From Clostridia bacterium (GTDB taxonomy: Bacteria; Bacillota; Clostridia; Oscillospirales; Acutalibacteraceae), in assembly GCA_017516485.1 (NCBI GenBank), contig JAFXCH010000008.1, positions 1 through 64,000 on the forward strand: DNA of 64,000 nucleotides, read 5' to 3'. Position numbers and translations under genes: made by a program. The notes beneath the pieces were generated by a model. It was given only the letters and a program-made list of their open reading frames with translations, was not told the origin of the DNA and ran no database searches. Positions 29,584 to 39,631 of the stretch are shown here, piece by piece (within the stretch, counting starts at the first letter, position 1; each line of letters opens with the position of its first letter).

Positions 29584-30354
29584 TTATAATCTCGCGATGA
29601 GAGTTGCTATTGCATTCTCATCGTTAGAGCACACTGTAATATCTGCCGCCGCACGCACACAGTCGAGAGCATTAGCCACAGCAACACCAATATCAGCACA
29701 TTGCAGCATACCGATATCGTTTTCATAGTCACCCACGCATATCAATTTATCTGAACGCGTGTACTCTTTAAGCCACATAACCGCATTGTGTTTGCCGCCG
29801 TCAAGCGGATAATACTCCATACCGCCCGGCCAACTGCGTTCACAATTATAGCGTCCTTTTGCAAACGGCACGAAGAAATCTCTTGTTTCTTTAGTCAGTT
29901 CTTCAAACGGTTCTGCCATATAGGTCATTTTATAAACCTTATTATCGGGGCTCGGATCAATCTCGTAAAGTTTACTGAGCTCTCCCCTTCCGACAGGCAC
30001 AAAGCCACCTGTCGTGTTGACAAGAAGTGTTTTAAGCTGAGGACAGCTGTCAAAAACATACTCTGCCTCATCAAAACAAGCTCTGTCCATTTCGGTGTAA
30101 CGCACAATTCTGTTTGTACCGTATTCGGATATTACACAGCCGTTAAGCGAAACGACAAGTGTGTTAGGCACAAAAACGTCACGGTAGCAATCGAGGAAAT
30201 CCCAATATCTGCCGGTTGCGGCAGTAAAGAGTCCTCCCCTCTCCTGAAAAAATTTTATAGCCTCGGCATTTTCACGGCTCAGCACCTTGTCGGTAGTGAG
30301 CAAAGTGCCATCCATATCGGTGCAGATAAGGCAACCGTCATATCGTTTGTTCAA
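29584..30354 (-). CDS. HAD-family phosphatase (Cof type)
   Basis: The 256-residue protein has the Cof-type HAD motifs: nucleophile DMDGTLL near residue 13, a threonine in AATGRYWD near 46, a lysine in DGGKHNAV near 187, and CVGDYENDIGML near 203. Such enzymes dephosphorylate sugar phosphates or nucleotides in the cytosol. The start is a TTG at 30354 with AAAGGATGA upstream; no ATG or GTG is available in frame. It heads the run of genes to the fucosidase operon, with 24 bp to the next gene. Confidence 0.88.
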   Translation of the reverse strand: MNKRYDGCLICTDMDGTLLTTDKVLSRENAEAIKFFQERGGLFTAATGRYWDFLDCYRDVFVPNTLVVSLNGCVISEYGTNRIVRYTEMDRACFDEAEYVFDSCPQLKTLLVNTTGGFVPVGRGELSKLYEIDPSPDNKVYKMTYMAEPFEELTKETRDFFVPFAKGRYNCERSWPGGMEYYPLDGGKHNAVMWLKEYTRSDKLICVGDYENDIGMLQCADIGVAVANALDCVRAAADITVCSNDENAIATLIARL

Positions 30355-30373
30355 ACGCAGTCATCCTTTTCTA

Positions 30374-30389
30374 AAACTATGTATAGTTT
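30374..30389. promoter_or_regulatory. Palindromic candidate operator
   Basis: AAACTAT and ATAGTTT with a 2-nt centre form a perfect 16-bp palindrome just upstream of the HAD/fucosidase gene run. No cognate regulator is adjacent. Confidence 0.35.
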
Positions 30390-30430
30390 ATCAAAACTTG
30401 TCATAAAAGGCAAGAGAAAAAGCATAAAGA

Positions 30431-30456
30431 AAGAGCGATTTTTCAAAACCGCTCTT
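30431..30456 (-). terminator. Intrinsic terminator after the DMT transporter gene
   Basis: AAGAGCG pairs with CGCTCTT, with an inner TTTT/AAAA extension, followed by TTTCTTTAT on the minus strand. Confidence 0.75.
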
Positions 30457-30467
30457 AATAAAAAAAG

Positions 30468-31388
30468 TCACTTCTTTTTACGTTCGGGAAGGTTTGTAAT
30501 TATTATCGCAACAAACATTACTACACAGCCGATAAACTCGCGTGCTTCAAGCTGCTCACCCTGAACAATCCATTCAGTAAGCACCGCAAACACAGACTCA
30601 AGACACATAAGCAGTGAAGCTACGGCAGGTTTGGTATACTTCTGACCGACAATCTGAAGAGTATATCCTGCACCGCTGCTCATAATGCCCGAATAAAGCA
30701 TAGGTATAAGGGCACCTCTTATACCGGTAATAGTCGGTGTTTCAAAAATAAACATACATATTACAGACAAGATGCCGACAACAAAAAACTGGGAAAACGA
30801 AAGAATAACGCCGTCAACCTTATCCATAACGCTGTCAATATACAGGATATGAACCGCAAAGAAAGCCGCGCAGCCGAGTGCAAGCAACTCGCCTAAGCCG
30901 AGTGTAAGCGAAGAATCGACGCAGAGAAGGTAAGCACCTGCGCAACCCATAAGCACTGCAACCCATACAGCAAAGCGTTGCTTTTGCCCGAGAAACAAGC
31001 CAAAAACAGGAACAAGAAGCATATATAATGCCGTAATGAATCCTATTTTACCGGAAGCTGCTTCATCGATATAATTAAAAGCAAACTGCTGAAGATTGCT
31101 TGCACAGAAAAGTATAATGCCGCAGATTATACCGCTTTTAGCCTGAATAAAGTTATCTTTTTTCTTTTGCTCTTTTGTACGGGTATCGGTCTTACGCTTC
31201 TTTAGTTGCATAAACAGTATCAGCGGAAGAAGCACTGCAGCACCCATCAGCATACGCAGACCATTATATGTAAAAGCACCTACATGGTCTTTGCCGACAT
31301 CCTGCGCAACAAAAGATGCACCCCAGATAATTGCGGCAAGCAAAAGGGCGGCATTACCGCCCATTTCTTTCTTTTTACTAATCAACAT
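30468..31388 (-). CDS. EamA/DMT-superfamily transporter
   Basis: The ATG at 31388 lies 9 nt after GGAGT, giving 306 residues with ten membrane helices in two EamA repeats (AAIIWGASFVAQD near residue 12; LLALGCAAFFAVHILY in the second). This superfamily exports or imports small metabolites such as amino acids or sugars. The gene begins 5 bp after the stop codon of the Gfo/Idh/MocA gene, so the two are co-transcribed and may handle the same compound. Substrate unknown. Confidence 0.88.
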   Translation of the reverse strand: MLISKKKEMGGNAALLLAAIIWGASFVAQDVGKDHVGAFTYNGLRMLMGAAVLLPLILFMQLKKRKTDTRTKEQKKKDNFIQAKSGIICGIILFCASNLQQFAFNYIDEAASGKIGFITALYMLLVPVFGLFLGQKQRFAVWVAVLMGCAGAYLLCVDSSLTLGLGELLALGCAAFFAVHILYIDSVMDKVDGVILSFSQFFVVGILSVICMFIFETPTITGIRGALIPMLYSGIMSSGAGYTLQIVGQKYTKPAVASLLMCLESVFAVLTEWIVQGEQLEAREFIGCVVMFVAIIITNLPERKKK

Positions 31389-31392
31389 AAAA

Positions 31393-32676
31393 TTAAAACT
31401 CCATAGCTTTACTGCCGTTTTCGCGTGACTTATCTGCGAGGAAAACGGTTTTGTGACCTGCAACAGAATCAAAAATAGAAGTACAGGAAACTGACGGAAT
31501 TCCGCCGCTTACAAAGTTCACAAAATCTTCTGCAAGGCCGATATCTCCACCACCGTGACCGCCGCCCTCGACAAATGCAGAAAGGTCAATTATCTCTTCA
31601 TCATATTCTTTATCGGGGTCGGGATTGATTGTAAGCACATGAATATCGTTATTCTCAAATTCGCCGTAAATTTCGCCCTTTGTACCGACGATTTCAATTC
31701 TTCTGAGCGGTCTTGCAGCACCGGCAATCATATTGTGTGTGCCTGTTGCACCGCTTTCGAAGTTAACCATAACACTCTGATGGTCAACAACATCGTTACC
31801 GCTTTTATAAATACACTTTCCGTATGGGCTGTCACCCTTGAGAAGATTAATTTTATCTTCAATAGTTGCATTCTCCATATCTTCAAGAGCTGACCAGACA
31901 TAGAATTCCCATCTGTCAGGATGGTCGATATATATACGTTTTGCGGAATAAAGGCATGAATTGATGTGAGGACAATCAACAAGGCACCTTGTACCTGCAC
32001 CCTCAGGAGCCATTTCCGGCTTAAACTGAAAAATAGAACCGCAGCTCGAAACAGTTTTCGGCTTGGTGGAATTCATCATCCACATCATTATATCAAGGTC
32101 GTGACAGCACTTTGCAAGAAGCATGGAGGTTTTACACTCTTCACTTCTGCCCCACTTACCTCTTACATAGGATGTTGAAGCATGGTGATAGCTGACATGC
32201 TCAAAAGTATTTATGCTTATAATATCGCCGATTTCACCTGCAAGCAAACGCTCTTTAATAGCAATATAAAACGGGGTATAGCGGAGCACATGGCAAATCA
32301 TAACTTTGTTACCGTACTCTTCAACAGTAGCTACAAGCTTTTCAAGTTCTTCCATATTAACGGCAAAAGGCTTTTCGAGAAGCATATCGTAGCCTGCTTT
32401 AAGCAAAGGAATAGCTGTTTCAACATGCTGATGATCCATAGTGCCGTTTATTACGGCATCAGCAAACTTTGGCACAGATGCAAGTTCCTCAGCACTTGAA
32501 AAGCAATTCTCCTTTGGAAATCCGAACATTTTGCGAGCCTTTTCACATCTGAAAGGGTTAGGGTCGGCAATACCGACAATCTTAAGTTTTTCAGGTGATT
32601 GAAGTGCAAGTTCAGCATAAGTAAAGGCACGGTGACCTCCGCCCACTATAACAGCTGTTATGGGATTAGTGCTCAT
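31393..32676 (-). CDS. Gfo/Idh/MocA-family oxidoreductase with cysteine cluster
   Basis: ATG at 32676 is chosen because AGAGGTC lies 7 nt upstream; the protein is 427 residues. The Rossmann motif is VGGGHRAFTYAEL and the catalytic-lysine region is LLEKPFAVNMEE near residue 98. The C-terminal domain has CCHDLDIMMW and a cysteine-rich insert (RCLVDCPHINSC, later GKCIYKSGNDVVDHQ), of the same kind as in the enzyme at 10246-11472. Oxidation or epimerisation of a sugar derivative is expected from the family. It is co-transcribed with a DMT transporter. Confidence 0.88.
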   Translation of the reverse strand: MSTNPITAVIVGGGHRAFTYAELALQSPEKLKIVGIADPNPFRCEKARKMFGFPKENCFSSAEELASVPKFADAVINGTMDHQHVETAIPLLKAGYDMLLEKPFAVNMEELEKLVATVEEYGNKVMICHVLRYTPFYIAIKERLLAGEIGDIISINTFEHVSYHHASTSYVRGKWGRSEECKTSMLLAKCCHDLDIMMWMMNSTKPKTVSSCGSIFQFKPEMAPEGAGTRCLVDCPHINSCLYSAKRIYIDHPDRWEFYVWSALEDMENATIEDKINLLKGDSPYGKCIYKSGNDVVDHQSVMVNFESGATGTHNMIAGAARPLRRIEIVGTKGEIYGEFENNDIHVLTINPDPDKEYDEEIIDLSAFVEGGGHGGGDIGLAEDFVNFVSGGIPSVSCTSIFDSVAGHKTVFLADKSRENGSKAMEF

Positions 32677-32758
32677 AATTAAAGACCTCTGATCATAAAA
32701 AACATACAAGGAAATAATAGCATAATAAATTAATTAGTCAAGATAAAAAATAAAAAAA

Positions 32759-32783
32759 CAACCAAGGCTTAACACCTTGGTTG
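32759..32783 (-). terminator. secG terminator
   Basis: CAACCAAGG pairs with CCTTGGTTG around a 7-nt loop and is followed by TTTTTTT on the minus strand. Confidence 0.9.
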
Positions 32784-32805
32784 CTTGATTGAATTTTGAT
32801 AAAAA

Positions 32806-33054
32806 TCAGAATATTGTTGTAAGAACCTTTGCAGCAAAAGCAATTACAAAGAAGCCGATACCGACAATCTTTGTGAGCTTAACAAGCTTAGCTTCCATTG
32901 TGCGGCCCTTGTTCTTACCAAAGAAAGTTTCAGCACCGCCGGCAATAGTACCGGAAAGGCCCTGAGAGTTACCCTCCTGAAGAAGAACGAGAGCTGTGAT
33001 TGTGATTGAGAGAACAATAAGAACTACACCGAAAACGATTTCAAACCATAACAT
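32806..33054 (-). CDS. secG: Preprotein translocase subunit SecG
   Basis: The 82-residue protein has two membrane helices (about residues 5-25 and 60-80) joined by the conserved SecG loop: LQEGNSQGLSGTIAGGAETF, then GKNKGRTMEAKL. It supports SecYEG-driven export. It is monocistronic with its own promoter and terminator. Confidence 0.93.
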   Translation of the reverse strand: MLWFEIVFGVVLIVLSITITALVLLQEGNSQGLSGTIAGGAETFFGKNKGRTMEAKLVKLTKIVGIGFFVIAFAAKVLTTIF

Positions 33055-33141
33055 AATAATTCACCTTAACGCCTGCTTTTAAAGCAAGACTATTACCCTT
33101 TCTTTTGAAAATATATACAATTTCCGTTTTTATACTCGAAT

Positions 33142-33170
33142 ATTCTACCACATAGTTTTATATTTTGCAA
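33142..33170 (-). promoter_or_regulatory. secG promoter
   Basis: On the minus strand TTGCAA (33165-33170) and TAGAAT (33142-33147) are 17 nt apart. Confidence 0.65.
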
Positions 33171-33298
33171 TAGTTTTTTAAAAAAACTGCAAATATCCAG
33201 GAAAAAATTTCAACACATATAAAATCAAACTTGTGTCAAAATACTGTAGACGGACAAAGGATGTTATTTAATGCGTTTGCTTCGTGCTTTCTCCGTCG

Positions 33299-33331
33299 GC
33301 TGTTAACGGCGGGGAAGCCTGCACTAACAGC
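33299..33331. repeat. Inverted repeat after the topoisomerase A gene
   Basis: GCTGTTA (33299-33305) and TAACAGC (33325-33331) enclose GGC/GCC pairs. It begins 6 bp past the stop codon but lacks a T-run, so it may be a Rho-independent-like pause or mRNA 3' stabilising hairpin. Confidence 0.4.
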
Positions 33332-33337
33332 TACATA

Positions 33338-35575
33338 TTATATAAGCGTCATCTGCTCGCCGCTGTCTTCGGCACTGAGCAAAGCACCGGTTGAGGGAAG
33401 ATTCTTTGTACGGTAACGGTAAGGCTTTGCAAACTCGCCCTCGTTATAGGGACGCACAGTCATAAGACGTTGACCTTTTTTGAGGGTAAAGACAGCAACA
33501 CCCTGCGTATCTTTAGTAGTTTTGGATGAGATTGCGGCAGTATTGAAAAGCAGATGTCTGCCTGCACTTGAAACAAGTACAAGTTCTGTATCCTGTGTGA
33601 TATAGAGTGCGGCAACAAGCGGGGATTTGTCACTGTATGCTTTTATGAGCTTCTTTCGGTTGGTCTTTGTTGCATATGCCGACATATCGACCTTGGCAAC
33701 CTTACCGTTTTCAAAGAAGAATATCATATAGCCGTTATAATCCTTGAGCAGAGCCATATAAGCAACGGTCTCTTCCGGCTCCATATCAAGCTTTGAGGGC
33801 ACATAATCACCGAGTGCGCTTGCCTTTGTAAAATCGAAGTCATCCGCCTTGGCTTTGTAAACCTGCTGTTTATTGGTAAAGAAAAGAAGCTCGACATCGT
33901 TTGTTGTATCGTAAGTTACAATTATTTCGTCGTTTTCCTTTACCTTCTGCTCACCGCTCATACGAAGTGAAAGCGGAGTAATTTTTTTGAAATAGCCTTC
34001 ACGTGAAAGGAAGATATGAACAGGCTCGTTTGATACAGGCTCTTCTGTTTCCTCTTCGGCAATTTCAGCCTGATAGATAATCTCACTTCTGCGGGGCTTG
34101 CCGTACTTTTTGACTACATTCTGCAGCTCTGCAATAATTATCTTCTTTACACGCTGACCCTTTGCAAGGATTTCTTCAAGGTCTTTGATTGTGTCTTTAA
34201 GGCTTTCAATATCCTTTGTATGCTTGAGAATATACTCACGGTTGAGGTGACGGAGTTTGATTTCCGCTACATACTCAGCCTGAATTTCATCAATACCAAA
34301 GCCTATCATAAGGTTTGTGACAACCTCTTTTTCCTCTTCGGTATTGCGGATTATCTTAATAGCCTTATCGATATCAAGAAGTATCTTCTGCAGACCTTCT
34401 AACAGATGAAGTCTGTTGCGGCACTTCTGAAGTTCGAAGAATGTTCTTCTGCGTACACACTCGGTACGGAATGCAATCCACTCATTAAGGAGTTGTTTTA
34501 CACCAAGCACCTGAGGCATACCTGCAATAAGCACATTGAAGTTGCAGGAGAAAGTATCCTCCATCGGAGTCTGCTTATAAAGCTTGAGCATCAGCTTATC
34601 CGGGTCAGTACCGCGCTTAAGGTCAATTGTAATCTTGAGGCCGTTTTTATCGGTTTCATCACGGACGTCACTGATTTCTTTAAGTGAGCCTGCTTTGAAC
34701 TTTTCAATAATCTTATCGATTATAGCTTCAGCCGTAGTTGTAGGCGGAATTTCGTATATATCTATGCAGTTATTTGATTTATCGTAATTATATTTTGCTC
34801 TTACCTTGATACTGCCGCGACCGCTGTTAATAACATTCATCATTTCGTCACGGTTGTATATTATCTGACCGCCGCCGATAAAATCGGGAGCCTTTATTAT
34901 CTCGGACACATCGTAATCAGGGTCTTTAATAAGCTCGATTGTGGTGTTACAGATTTCTTCAAGATTGAACGAGCAGATAGAACTTGCCATACCTACGGCA
35001 ATACCTGTATTTGCATTTACAAGCACGCTCGGGAAAGATACGGGAAGAAGAGTAGGCTCCTTCATTGTGTTGTCGTAGTTATCGACAAAATCAACGGTAT
35101 CCTTATCAATATCACCGAAAAGCTCGGAGCAGATAGACTCAAGCTTCGCCTCTGTATAACGGGATGCCGCCCACATCATATCACGTGAATAAGCCTTACC
35201 GAAGTTACCCTTTGAGTCTACAAGCGGATGAAGCAGAGCTTCGTAACCGCGTGAAAGACGCACCATAGTATCGTAAATTGCGGCATCACCATGAGGGTTG
35301 AGCTGCATTGTACGGCCGACAATATTAGCCGACTTTACTCTTGAGCCATTCAGCAGACCCATCTTGTACATTGTATAGAGGAGTTTACGGTGAGCAGGCT
35401 TGAGACCGTCTATTTCAGGAATCGCACGGGACATAATGACACTCATCGCATATGGCATATAGTTGACCTCAAGCGTATCGGTAATACGCTGGTTAACAAC
35501 TTCACCTGCACCTAAAATATGTGCATTGGGGTTGATATCAGCCTTCGGCTTTTTTTCTGTCTTTTTCTTTGCCAA
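33338..35575 (-). CDS. Type IIA topoisomerase subunit A (ParC/GyrA-like)
   Basis: The 745-residue protein has the DNA breakage-reunion domain at residues 25-500 with catalytic tyrosine Y140 in AASRYTEA, preceded by NPHGDAAIYDTM at 93-104. A short C-terminal beta-propeller region (about 535-720) lacks a GyrA box, which favours a decatenating, topoisomerase IV-like enzyme. The residue equivalent to E. coli GyrA Ser83 is A98, while the Asp87 equivalent is D102. Its partner ATPase subunit lies 17 bp upstream. The pair is divergent from standard GyrA/GyrB and ParC/ParE, so I give no gene symbol. Confidence 0.88.
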   Translation of the reverse strand: MAKKKTEKKPKADINPNAHILGAGEVVNQRITDTLEVNYMPYAMSVIMSRAIPEIDGLKPAHRKLLYTMYKMGLLNGSRVKSANIVGRTMQLNPHGDAAIYDTMVRLSRGYEALLHPLVDSKGNFGKAYSRDMMWAASRYTEAKLESICSELFGDIDKDTVDFVDNYDNTMKEPTLLPVSFPSVLVNANTGIAVGMASSICSFNLEEICNTTIELIKDPDYDVSEIIKAPDFIGGGQIIYNRDEMMNVINSGRGSIKVRAKYNYDKSNNCIDIYEIPPTTTAEAIIDKIIEKFKAGSLKEISDVRDETDKNGLKITIDLKRGTDPDKLMLKLYKQTPMEDTFSCNFNVLIAGMPQVLGVKQLLNEWIAFRTECVRRRTFFELQKCRNRLHLLEGLQKILLDIDKAIKIIRNTEEEKEVVTNLMIGFGIDEIQAEYVAEIKLRHLNREYILKHTKDIESLKDTIKDLEEILAKGQRVKKIIIAELQNVVKKYGKPRRSEIIYQAEIAEEETEEPVSNEPVHIFLSREGYFKKITPLSLRMSGEQKVKENDEIIVTYDTTNDVELLFFTNKQQVYKAKADDFDFTKASALGDYVPSKLDMEPEETVAYMALLKDYNGYMIFFFENGKVAKVDMSAYATKTNRKKLIKAYSDKSPLVAALYITQDTELVLVSSAGRHLLFNTAAISSKTTKDTQGVAVFTLKKGQRLMTVRPYNEGEFAKPYRYRTKNLPSTGALLSAEDSGEQMTLI

Positions 35576-35592
35576 TTAATATCTCCCCTTTC

Positions 35593-37578
35593 TCAGCTCA
35601 CGTCAGCCATATCAATATAGAGGTGGCCGTTTTCTGCAATATACTGTTTTCTGCCTGCAAGGTTATCGCCAAGCAGCAGATCGAATTTTTCTGCCATAGC
35701 CTCGGCAAAATCAGGCTCAATTTTGATAAGGCGGCGTGTTGCGGGATTCATTGTGGTAAGCCACATCATATCCGCATCGTTTTCACCAAGACCTTTTGAG
35801 CGCTGGATTGTAAACTTCTTACCCTCAAGCTCAGCGAGCACGTCTGCCTTCTCCTTTTCGGTATAAGCAAACCAGGTTTCGTCTTTATACGAAATTTCGT
35901 AGAGCGGAGACTCCGCAATAAAAACATAACCGTTTTCAATAAGAGTCGGCATCAGACGGTAAATCATAGTAAGAATAAGAGTTCTTATTTGGAAGCCGTC
36001 GACATCGGCATCGGTACAGATAATAACTTTATTCCATCTGAGGTTATCGAGATTGAATGTAGCAAGGTCTTTTGCATGTTTTCCCTTAACCTCGATACCG
36101 CAACCGAGCACCTTAATAAGGTCGGTAATAATGTCGCTTTTAAAAATCTTATCGTACTCAGATTTAAGGCAGTTAAGAATCTTACCTCTGACAGGAATAA
36201 TCGCCTGAAATTCAGAGTCACGTGACTGTTTACAAGCACCAAGAGCAGAGTCACCCTCAACGATAAACAGTTCTCGCATACTGACGTCACGGCTTCTGCA
36301 ATCAACAAACTTCTGCACTCTGTTTGCCATATCATTACTGCTCTGCAGATTTTTCTTGATTGTCTGCCTTGTGGTTTCAGCCTTTACTCGGCTGCGCATA
36401 TTAATAAGCACCTGGTCGCAGATTTTTTCTGCTTCAAGCTTATTTTCGATAAAGTATATTTCAAGCTGTTTACGCAGGAAGTCTGTCATAGCCTCCTGAA
36501 TAAACTTGTTTGTGATTGATTTCTTTGTCTGGTTTTCATAGGAAGTCTGAGTAGAGAAAGATGAAATAACAAGAATCAGACAGTCCTCAACATCCTGGAA
36601 GCTGATTTTGGAGTCAGCCTTTGTATATTTATTGTTCTGCTTAAGATAAGCATCAATCTGTGAAACAAACGCACTTCTTGCAGCCTTATCAGGTGCACCG
36701 CCGTGCTCAAGCCAGCTTGAGTTGTGATAATACTCCTTAAGCTGTTTTTTGTTTGAAAAGCGGAGTGCGACATTTATCTTAAGCTTGTAATCCTTCTGGT
36801 CCTCTCTGTCGCGGCCTATACGCTCTGCCGACCAGAGCTGAGTCTGACTGATTGAAGAATCACCGCCAAGCTCATCAACATAATCTTTTATACCGTTTTC
36901 GTAAAGGTATTCGTATGTTTCAAAAGAGTTTGCATTACCCTTCTGATTACGGAGCACAAAACGCACACCGGGATTTACAATAGACTGGCGCTTGAGAGTT
37001 GACTGAAAATACTCAAGCGGTACATTTATATCGGTGAATACCTCAAGATCCGGCTTCCAACGGATGCGTGTACCCGTATCCTTCTTGGGATACTCCTCTT
37101 TGAGCATCTTACCTACGGGCTTACCTTTTTTAAATTTAAGTTCGTAACGGTAGCCGCCTGTTTTGATTTCTGCTGCCATATATTCGGATGCATATTGAGT
37201 TGAGCATAGACCCAAACCGTTAAGACCGAGCGAATATTCATAGCTGCCGCCGTCGTTGGTATCGTACTTACCTCCTGCATAAAGCTCACAGAATACAAGC
37301 TCCCAGTTAAATTTCTTCTCCTTGGGGTTGTAATCTACAGGAATACCTCTGCCGAAATCCTGCACCTCAACAGAGCCATCCGAAAAACGGGTGACTATAA
37401 TCTTATCGCCGTGACCTTCACGAGCTTCATCTATTGAGTTTGAGATAATTTCAAAAATAGAATGCTCACAGCCCTCAAGACCGTCAGAGCCGAATATAAC
37501 GCCCGGACGCTTACGCACACGGTCGGCACCTTTGAGGGAGGTTATACTTTCTACTCCGTATTCTGCTTTTTTCGGCAT
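35593..37578 (-). CDS. Type IIA topoisomerase subunit B (ParE/GyrB-like)
   Basis: The 661-residue protein has the GHKL ATPase (catalytic E43 and N47 in IFEIISNSIDEA, DFGRGIP near 74, GLNGLGLCSTQ near 118), a transducer with the QTK-loop lysine in ENQTKKSI near 352, and a TOPRIM domain with E441 in FIVEGDSALG and D523/D525/D527 in CTDADVDG. Several usually invariant positions differ: ISNSIDEA instead of VDNSIDEA, EGDSALG instead of EGDSAGG, and PVRGKILN instead of PLRGKILN. It is the partner of the downstream subunit A gene. Confidence 0.88.
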   Translation of the reverse strand: MPKKAEYGVESITSLKGADRVRKRPGVIFGSDGLEGCEHSIFEIISNSIDEAREGHGDKIIVTRFSDGSVEVQDFGRGIPVDYNPKEKKFNWELVFCELYAGGKYDTNDGGSYEYSLGLNGLGLCSTQYASEYMAAEIKTGGYRYELKFKKGKPVGKMLKEEYPKKDTGTRIRWKPDLEVFTDINVPLEYFQSTLKRQSIVNPGVRFVLRNQKGNANSFETYEYLYENGIKDYVDELGGDSSISQTQLWSAERIGRDREDQKDYKLKINVALRFSNKKQLKEYYHNSSWLEHGGAPDKAARSAFVSQIDAYLKQNNKYTKADSKISFQDVEDCLILVISSFSTQTSYENQTKKSITNKFIQEAMTDFLRKQLEIYFIENKLEAEKICDQVLINMRSRVKAETTRQTIKKNLQSSNDMANRVQKFVDCRSRDVSMRELFIVEGDSALGACKQSRDSEFQAIIPVRGKILNCLKSEYDKIFKSDIITDLIKVLGCGIEVKGKHAKDLATFNLDNLRWNKVIICTDADVDGFQIRTLILTMIYRLMPTLIENGYVFIAESPLYEISYKDETWFAYTEKEKADVLAELEGKKFTIQRSKGLGENDADMMWLTTMNPATRRLIKIEPDFAEAMAEKFDLLLGDNLAGRKQYIAENGHLYIDMADVS

Positions 37579-37604
37579 TTGTTTTACCTCTCTTTATACC
37601 ACAG

Positions 37605-37637
37605 TTTGCCGACACCACCAAAAGTTGTGCCGGCAAA
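37605..37637. repeat. Hairpin between ftsH and the topoisomerase B gene
   Basis: TTTGCCG and CAC pair with GTG and CGGCAAA, each side having one bulged base. There is no T-run, so it is not a clear terminator; it lies in the 70-bp gap upstream of the ATPase subunit gene and could affect its mRNA. Confidence 0.35.
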
Positions 37638-37649
37638 TAATTGGTTTTA

Positions 37650-39563
37650 TTATTCTGTTTCTTCGGTAGCTTCTGATACAGTGCTATCATCAACCTGTTC
37701 TTCCGCCTGAAAAGCACCTGTCATAATATCCTTGAAAGTTTCACCGTTCATCTTCTCGTGCTCAACGAGATACTTTGCAACAGCGTGAAGCTTATCGATA
37801 TCGGTTGTAAGAATATCCTCACAGCGCTTATATGCACCGGTGATAATCGAATTAATTTCGGAATCAATCGAGCTTGCAATGTTTTCGGAATAGTTACGTG
37901 TCTGACCGTAATCTCTGCCGAGGAAAACTTCATTGTGGCCTGAGGTGAAAGAAATCGGACCGAGCTCATCGCTCATACCGTACTTTGTAATCATACCTCT
38001 TGCAATCTCAGTTGCACGCTGAATATCGTTTGATGCACCCGTTGAGATATCACCGAGAACAATAGCCTCTGCAACTCGACCGCCAAGCAGAGTAACGATA
38101 TTATCGAGCATATCGGTTTTGGTTGTATAGCTCTTATCCTCAGTAGGAACAGACATTGTATATCCGCCTGCCATACCTCTGGGGATAATGGAAATTTCGT
38201 GAACGGGATCCTGTGACTCGAGATTAAATGTAGCAACAGCGTGACCTGCTTCGTGGTAAGCTGTAAGCCTCTTCTCCTTGTCGGTCATTTTATGAGATTT
38301 CTTCTCTGTACCGACAACAACCTTGATTGTGGCTTCTTCGATTTCTCTCATTGTGATAGCCTTTTTATTCTGCCTTGCAGCAAGAAGAGCAGCTTCGTTG
38401 AGGAGATTTTCAAGGTCAGCACCCGTAAATCCTGCTGTTGAGCGTGCAATTACACCGAGGTCAACATCAGGAGCAAGAGGCTTGCCTTTTGCGTGCACCT
38501 TAAGCACGGCTTCTCTGCCCTTGAGGTCGGGATAGTTAACCGTAATCTGGCGGTCAAATCTGCCGGGACGAAGAAGAGCAGGGTCAAGGATATCGGGGCG
38601 GTTTGTTGCGGCGATGATAATTACGCCTTCGTTTGCACCGAAACCGTCCATCTCAACAAGGAGCTGGTTAAGAGTCTGCTCACGCTCATCGTGACCGCCG
38701 CCCATACCTGCACCTCTGTGACGGCCTACGGCATCGATTTCGTCAATAAATATAATTGAGGGAGAATTCTTCTTTGCCTGGTCAAAAAGGTCACGCACAC
38801 GCGAAGCACCGACACCGACATACATCTCAACAAAATCGGAACCTGAAATTGAGAAGAAAGGAACATCTGCCTCACCTGCAACGGCACGTGCAAGCAATGT
38901 TTTACCTGTACCGGGAGGGCCTACAAGAAGCACACCTTTGGGAATTCTTGCACCGAGGTCATTGAACTTAGTCGGGTCTTTAAGGAAATCGACAATTTCT
39001 GCAAGCTCTTCCTTCTCTTCATCAGCACCTGCAACGTCTTCAAACTTTGCCTTACGCTTTTCATCCTTGGCATTTTTGATTCTTGCCTTACCGAAGCTGA
39101 GTGTTTTATTTGTTTCGTTATTGAAGCTCTGGCCCATACGGCGCACCATAATAAACATAACCACGCCGAGGACTACCATAAGAATTATGGTTGGCATAAT
39201 ATTGAGCAACCAGGAATTTTCTCCTCCGCGCTCATAATCGTACTTGATCGGAGACTCCGGGTTAGCCCTGTTATGCTCTGACACAAGCGGATGTACATCG
39301 TCAATAAAAATTGATACATTGGGTACGGTATAATTCTTAACCGCATCACTGCCCTTTTCTTTGTACTCAAGGGCACCTGAGCTGAGATTGAGGCTGTACT
39401 CTGTAACAGTACCCTTCTCAAACTTCGCTATTATCTGATAGTACTGTGTTTTTTCACTTTGCATTGATGAGCTTGCAAAGTAAAACACAATGCCTATGAT
39501 AAGCAGCGGCACGGTAACGTATATGAGCACCGTCCTCAGCTTTTTCTTCTTGTTTGCGTCCAT
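37650..39563 (-). CDS. ftsH: ATP-dependent zinc metalloprotease FtsH
   Basis: The 637-residue membrane protease has two N-terminal membrane helices (about 11-33 and 117-140) around a ~75-residue external domain. The AAA+ module follows with Walker A GPPGTGKT at 215-222, Walker B IDEID at 273-277, and the zinc site HEAGH at 437-441. It degrades misfolded membrane proteins and regulators at the inner face of the membrane. The gene order tilS-ftsH found here is common in Firmicutes. Length and motifs are normal. Confidence 0.97.
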   Translation of the reverse strand: MDANKKKKLRTVLIYVTVPLLIIGIVFYFASSSMQSEKTQYYQIIAKFEKGTVTEYSLNLSSGALEYKEKGSDAVKNYTVPNVSIFIDDVHPLVSEHNRANPESPIKYDYERGGENSWLLNIMPTIILMVVLGVVMFIMVRRMGQSFNNETNKTLSFGKARIKNAKDEKRKAKFEDVAGADEEKEELAEIVDFLKDPTKFNDLGARIPKGVLLVGPPGTGKTLLARAVAGEADVPFFSISGSDFVEMYVGVGASRVRDLFDQAKKNSPSIIFIDEIDAVGRHRGAGMGGGHDEREQTLNQLLVEMDGFGANEGVIIIAATNRPDILDPALLRPGRFDRQITVNYPDLKGREAVLKVHAKGKPLAPDVDLGVIARSTAGFTGADLENLLNEAALLAARQNKKAITMREIEEATIKVVVGTEKKSHKMTDKEKRLTAYHEAGHAVATFNLESQDPVHEISIIPRGMAGGYTMSVPTEDKSYTTKTDMLDNIVTLLGGRVAEAIVLGDISTGASNDIQRATEIARGMITKYGMSDELGPISFTSGHNEVFLGRDYGQTRNYSENIASSIDSEINSIITGAYKRCEDILTTDIDKLHAVAKYLVEHEKMNGETFKDIMTGAFQAEEQVDDSTVSEATEETE

Positions 39564-39631
39564 TTCATAACTCCTTCATTTTTTGTTTTCACTGAATATA
39601 CATAATTTAATTTTGTCGTCATTACAAGACT

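Noticed and set aside
33299..33331. Intrinsic terminator after the topoisomerase A gene
   Set aside because: The hairpin lacks a T-run on the coding strand, so I list it only as an inverted repeat.
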